Positions 7,136 through 10,000 of a DNA stretch of 10,000 nt are shown here, in pieces. The position numbers and the translations under genes were made by a program. The stretch covers positions 1-10,000 of the forward strand of contig JAIWOH010000008.1 of the NCBI GenBank assembly GCA_020216985.1, given 5' to 3'. The stretch comes from Nitrospira sp. (lineage in GTDB: Bacteria > Nitrospirota > Nitrospiria > Nitrospirales > Nitrospiraceae). The notes beneath the pieces were generated by a model. It was not told the origin of the DNA and did no database searches. It saw nothing but the letters and a program-made list of their open reading frames with translations. Within the stretch, counting starts at the first letter, position 1, and every line of letters begins with the position of its first letter.

Positions 7136-7163
7136 ATAAGCCCTGGACCGCCTGGGGGCTTAT
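7136..7163 (-). promoter_or_regulatory. Perfect inverted repeat over the -10 box and start region of the shc promoter
   Basis: On the minus strand ATAAGCCC and GGGCTTAT form perfect 8-base arms around a 12-base centre. The upstream arm shares five bases with the predicted -10 box, and the centre covers the expected transcription start. This position suits a repressor operator. The same sequence in RNA would be a hairpin, but with only four GC pairs and no T-run it makes a poor terminator for smc. Regulatory role inferred. Confidence 0.4.
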
Positions 7164-7187
7164 AACAAACGGCCCTATTGGAGTCAA
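7159..7187 (-). promoter_or_regulatory. Predicted sigma70-type promoter of the shc-hpnG-mla operon
   Basis: On the minus strand the -35 box TTGACT (7187-7182) and -10 box TATAAG (7164-7159) are separated by exactly 17 bases. Each matches five of six consensus bases. Initiation would fall near 7152, leaving a leader of about 115 bases before the shc ATG. It lies in the only sizeable non-coding gap, directly upstream of the seven-gene run. No comparably good promoter was seen in the short gaps inside the run. Confidence 0.55.
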
Positions 7188-7227
7188 GCGACCGCACGAA
7201 AAGTCCTGTGTCCGCTTGACCTTTTCG
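7183..7227 (-). repeat. Two interleaved inverted repeats just after smc
   Basis: Reading the minus strand from the smc stop, arms occur in the order A-B-A'-B'. CGAAAAG (7227-7221) and CTTTTCG (7203-7197) form one 7-base pair of arms. GTCAAGCG (7220-7213) and CGCTTGAC (7190-7183) form one 8-base pair. Both are perfect. The last arm contains most of the shc -35 box. With no bases between A and B, both stems cannot easily form in full at once, so they may be alternatives. No T-run follows either stem, so neither is a standard intrinsic terminator. Confidence 0.4.
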
Positions 7228-7228
7228 G

Positions 7229-10000
7229 TCACGCGGTCGGTTGAAGATCTGCCAACCGTACGGACACCAACTTGGAGACTCCCGGCTCTTCCATCGTGAC
7301 CCCGAAGAGAGAGTCGGCGATCGCCATCGTTCGTTTATTGTGAGTCACGACCAAGAACTGAGCGTTCTGCGACAAATCCCGCAACACCGCGGTGAACCGG
7401 CCGATGTTCTCCTCGTCCAACGGCGCGTCGATTTCGTCCAAAAGACAAAACGGCGTCGGCCTGATCAGAAAGCTGGCGAACAACAGCGCCATCGCCGTCA
7501 GAGTTTTCTCTCCCCCCGACAGCATCGTGATGCTCTTGAGCCGTTTCCCCGGCGGCTGCGCGACGATATCGATGCCGGGCTCTTGATCCCCCGGCTCGCC
7601 GGCGTCTTCCGAAGGCGGCTCTTCGACGAGCCGAAGTTCGGCCCGGCCTCCCGGGAAGAACTGGCCGAACACTTCGCCGAATTTTTGCTGCAAGTCCTCG
7701 AAGGTCGAGGCGAACATATCTTTGGTCGTGCGGTTGATCCGCTGAATAATGGCCTTGAGCGAACCGATCGAGTTCGAGAGATCCTCTTCTTGAGTCGAGA
7801 GAAACGTATGCCGCTGCTCCAACTCTTCATGCTCACGAATGGCCGCCAGATTGATGGGACCCATGCGATCCAATCGCTCACGCAATTTCTGAAGTTGCTC
7901 CTTGATCTCGTCGTCCGAACCCCGTGCCAGCGACGGAGCCGCGCTTTCGCTCCCTTCCACCGGCTGGTCGCCGGACGTCGGTTGATCGTCGGCCAGCGCC
8001 CGCGGTTCCAATTGATAGGTTCCCGACAACGTGCTTTCAACCATGCTCAATTGAGTCTGCAACTGAGCCCGACGCACTTCGACTCCCATTCTAGCTTCGC
8101 GCACCGCCGCCAGTTCCCTGCGTATCTCCTCCGCGCCAGCTTCCAACGTCTGACGAACGGACAATTCCTGAGCCTGCCGCTCTTGGGCCGACGCCAGATC
8201 GGCACTGAGCTGCGCTGCCGATGCACTGAGTTCGCGGAAGACCGCTTCCTGCCTTGCCTGCTCCTCCTTGCTGTCCTGAATCGCGCGCGCCAACTCTTGC
8301 AGATGTTGAGTCAACGATTGACGCCGTCGGCTCATGTCCGTCTGCTGCTGCGTGACGCGAGCCAGGTCGGCCTGTTCATGCTCTTGTTTGGCCCGTAGCC
8401 CTTCCAACAGCAGTCGCGCCTCGGTGAGCCGCTCCTGAAACGCCCTCCCTCGGCCGTCGATCTCGACCAGCCGCTCCTGCATTTGAGCCAAGATTGTCTC
8501 GCGTTCGGTTTTCTCAATCACCCATTGTTGAAGCTGTATCTCAATCGCTTTCTTTTCCTCCGCGTATCGCTCGACGGCCGCTTTGTTCCTGGAAACGTCT
8601 GTCTCAATATGTTTCACCTTGAGGTCGAGGTCGGCCGCCACTTGATTCGACGCCTCATCATCTTTGCGCAACGCCAGTTCACGCATCTCGGCCCCGCGCA
8701 AATCATCCGTGATCCGCTTCATTTGCGCCGACAGCTCCTCGACCTTGGCCTGTAATTCCAACCGCCGTTGCTTGTCCTGCTCGAGCGCCGTTGCGATAAT
8801 TATCCGTTCCCTTTGCAGATCAACGACTTCCCGTCGCCGTTCCAGCAACCCGCGATCTCCGCGCGCCTGCCCCCCGCTGATGACCCCCGAGGCATCCACA
8901 ATCTCTCCCGCTCGCGTGACCAATAGGGGCCCCCGTTGGTCCGACCATATCCGTTGTTCCCAAAGCCGCAGGGCGTCGTGCAGAGATTCCACAAAGACGA
9001 CCCGATCAAACAGACTATCGCGAGCCGCGAGCAAATCCTCTTCTGTCTGAATAAGATCGACGGCGCGCCCCAGCACACCCGGCTGTCCCGCCATCGCCGT
9101 CCACCACTCCTCTGCCTGCCCGCCCGTCCGTTCCCACCGAGGCTGTTTTGGAATGAACGTCCCGCGTCCCAGCGATTTTTCCCGCAGAAACTCGACAGCC
9201 CGCGTCGCGACCGCCGGTTCGTCGACCACCCATCCGTGCACACGTTCGCCGAGGAAGGCTTCCACGGCTCGATCCAGCTCCGATGGAACGGTCAGCCATT
9301 CAGCCAGCGCGTCCCCGACGCCGCCGCAAGACTTCAACGCCGTCGCCTCGTCGCTCCCCTGCCGCCCGTATCCCATTTCTTCCCGCACCAGTCCCTGCAA
9401 GGCGTTCAATCGAGAATCGACCGCGGCCGCTTCCTCGGACCGGCGTAAAATCACTTCATCGAGCGCCCGGAGTTCTTCAGCGACCTGCGCCGCGGTTCTT
9501 CGAGTCAGTTCTTGATGCTCCCGCAAACTCTCCACCAACTTGCCTGCCTCTCCCTGCTCCAGCCGCAGCGACTCGCGTTGCACATTCACGGTGACGCGCT
9601 GGGCCAGGGCGTCGGCCAGATTCGCTCCCAACAGTGCCTCGCGCCTGGTCGCCTCGTCCAGACGCAGAGCCAACTGGGCCAGCGCCTGCTCCGCGTTCGC
9701 CACTTGCACCGCCAACCGGAGGAGATCTTGATGACCACGATCTTTTTCGACCGCTGCCGTCGCCCGTTGTTCTGAAAGACGGGCCATTTCTTGGTCCAAC
9801 TCCGCGCAGACGACCTCGCGGTCCTTGAGTTCTCGTTCTATCTGCGCCAATGAGGCCTCGATCGCCTCGCGCGAGGCTTCCAGATCTTTTTCGACTTGCG
9901 CAAGGTCGTCGAATTCCTTCGCCTCTTGCTGTTGTTGCTGCTCGAATAATTGGCGCCGATTCCTGGCCACTTCCGAGGCCGTCAGGGCCTGCCCCTGCCG
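7229..10000 (-). CDS. smc: Chromosome segregation ATPase SMC (C-terminal part; N-terminus beyond the right edge)
   Basis: About 923 codons of an SMC protein, open to the window edge. SMC dimers with ScpA/ScpB organise and separate sister chromosomes at the nucleoid. Numbering from the first codon in the window, residues 1-200 are the end of the ascending coiled coil (Gln/Glu/Arg/Leu-rich). About 205-380 is the hinge, with KSCGGVGDALAEWL, AFLGERVHGWVV and the exit motif DASGVISGGQARGDRG. About 380-660 is the descending coil. The C-terminal ATPase half includes MGPINLAAIREHEEL, AQPPGKRLKSITMLSGGEK (signature, about 828-833), Walker B FCLLDEIDAPLDE (851-863) and VTHNK. The Walker A half is missing only because the window ends. 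A GTG at 9970 is not the true start, since the frame continues upstream as coiled coil. A Pro/Ser/Asp-rich linker at about 665-700 interrupts the coil near the head. RecN and Rad50 are excluded by the hinge and length. Confidence 0.96.
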   Translation of the reverse strand, partial: RQGQALTASEVARNRRQLFEQQQQQEAKEFDDLAQVEKDLEASREAIEASLAQIERELKDREVVCAELDQEMARLSEQRATAAVEKDRGHQDLLRLAVQVANAEQALAQLALRLDEATRREALLGANLADALAQRVTVNVQRESLRLEQGEAGKLVESLREHQELTRRTAAQVAEELRALDEVILRRSEEAAAVDSRLNALQGLVREEMGYGRQGSDEATALKSCGGVGDALAEWLTVPSELDRAVEAFLGERVHGWVVDEPAVATRAVEFLREKSLGRGTFIPKQPRWERTGGQAEEWWTAMAGQPGVLGRAVDLIQTEEDLLAARDSLFDRVVFVESLHDALRLWEQRIWSDQRGPLLVTRAGEIVDASGVISGGQARGDRGLLERRREVVDLQRERIIIATALEQDKQRRLELQAKVEELSAQMKRITDDLRGAEMRELALRKDDEASNQVAADLDLKVKHIETDVSRNKAAVERYAEEKKAIEIQLQQWVIEKTERETILAQMQERLVEIDGRGRAFQERLTEARLLLEGLRAKQEHEQADLARVTQQQTDMSRRRQSLTQHLQELARAIQDSKEEQARQEAVFRELSASAAQLSADLASAQERQAQELSVRQTLEAGAEEIRRELAAVREARMGVEVRRAQLQTQLSMVESTLSGTYQLEPRALADDQPTSGDQPVEGSESAAPSLARGSDDEIKEQLQKLRERLDRMGPINLAAIREHEELEQRHTFLSTQEEDLSNSIGSLKAIIQRINRTTKDMFASTFEDLQQKFGEVFGQFFPGGRAELRLVEEPPSEDAGEPGDQEPGIDIVAQPPGKRLKSITMLSGGEKTLTAMALLFASFLIRPTPFCLLDEIDAPLDEENIGRFTAVLRDLSQNAQFLVVTHNKRTMAIADSLFGVTMEEPGVSKLVSVRLADLQPTA

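Noticed and set aside
7197..7227. Intrinsic terminator of smc
   Set aside because: The CGAAAAG/CTTTTCG stem is AT-rich with a 17-base loop and is followed by TGCGG rather than a T-run.
7241..8398. A 385-codon open frame on the plus strand
   Set aside because: It is antisense to the conserved SMC head and coil, and its composition (Arg, Gln, Leu, His) mirrors coiled-coil codons. No motif is visible.
9968..9970. GTG as the start of smc
   Set aside because: The frame continues to the window edge without a stop, and the protein here is mid coiled coil; the Walker A half must lie further right.

Overview
The window is a dense stretch of chromosome from a Gram-negative, hopanoid-making bacterium with moderately high GC content. 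All eight genes I can support lie on the minus strand, so transcription runs from high to low coordinates. The Mla-type lipid transport genes and the Omp85-type barrel imply an outer membrane, and squalene-hopene cyclase implies hopanoids. My best guess for the lineage is Nitrospirota (Nitrospira-like). This rests on overall impression only and is low confidence. There are no RNA genes, mobile elements, CRISPR arrays or signs of recent transfer, and no gene-free stretch reaches 300 bases.

Layout in transcription order. At the right edge is the C-terminal part of the SMC chromosome-segregation ATPase (10000 to 7229, continuing past the edge). A 193-base spacer follows, the only sizeable non-coding interval. 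It holds a good sigma70-type promoter (7187-7159) and three inverted repeats. Then comes a compact seven-gene run that looks like one operon: squalene-hopene cyclase (shc/hpnF, 7035-4861), hopanoid-associated nucleoside phosphorylase (hpnG, 4864-4043), and mlaE permease, mlaF ATPase, mlaD MCE protein and mlaC/hpnM periplasmic carrier (4026-1281). It ends with an Omp85-family outer-membrane barrel without POTRA domains (1244-42). Gaps inside the run are at most about 50 bases, and shc and hpnG overlap.

How the genes may work together: Shc cyclises squalene to hopene. HpnG acts later, removing adenine from adenosylhopane on the way to bacteriohopanepolyols. MlaEFD form an inner-membrane ABC/MCE lipid transporter, MlaC is a periplasmic lipid carrier, and the barrel could be the outer-membrane end of the route. 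The arrangement therefore suggests one transcriptional unit that both makes hopanoids and moves lipid, perhaps hopanoid, between the membranes. The individual families are well known. The physical coupling and the POTRA-less barrel where one would look for MlaA are the parts most worth following up. The substrate is inferred, not shown by the sequence.
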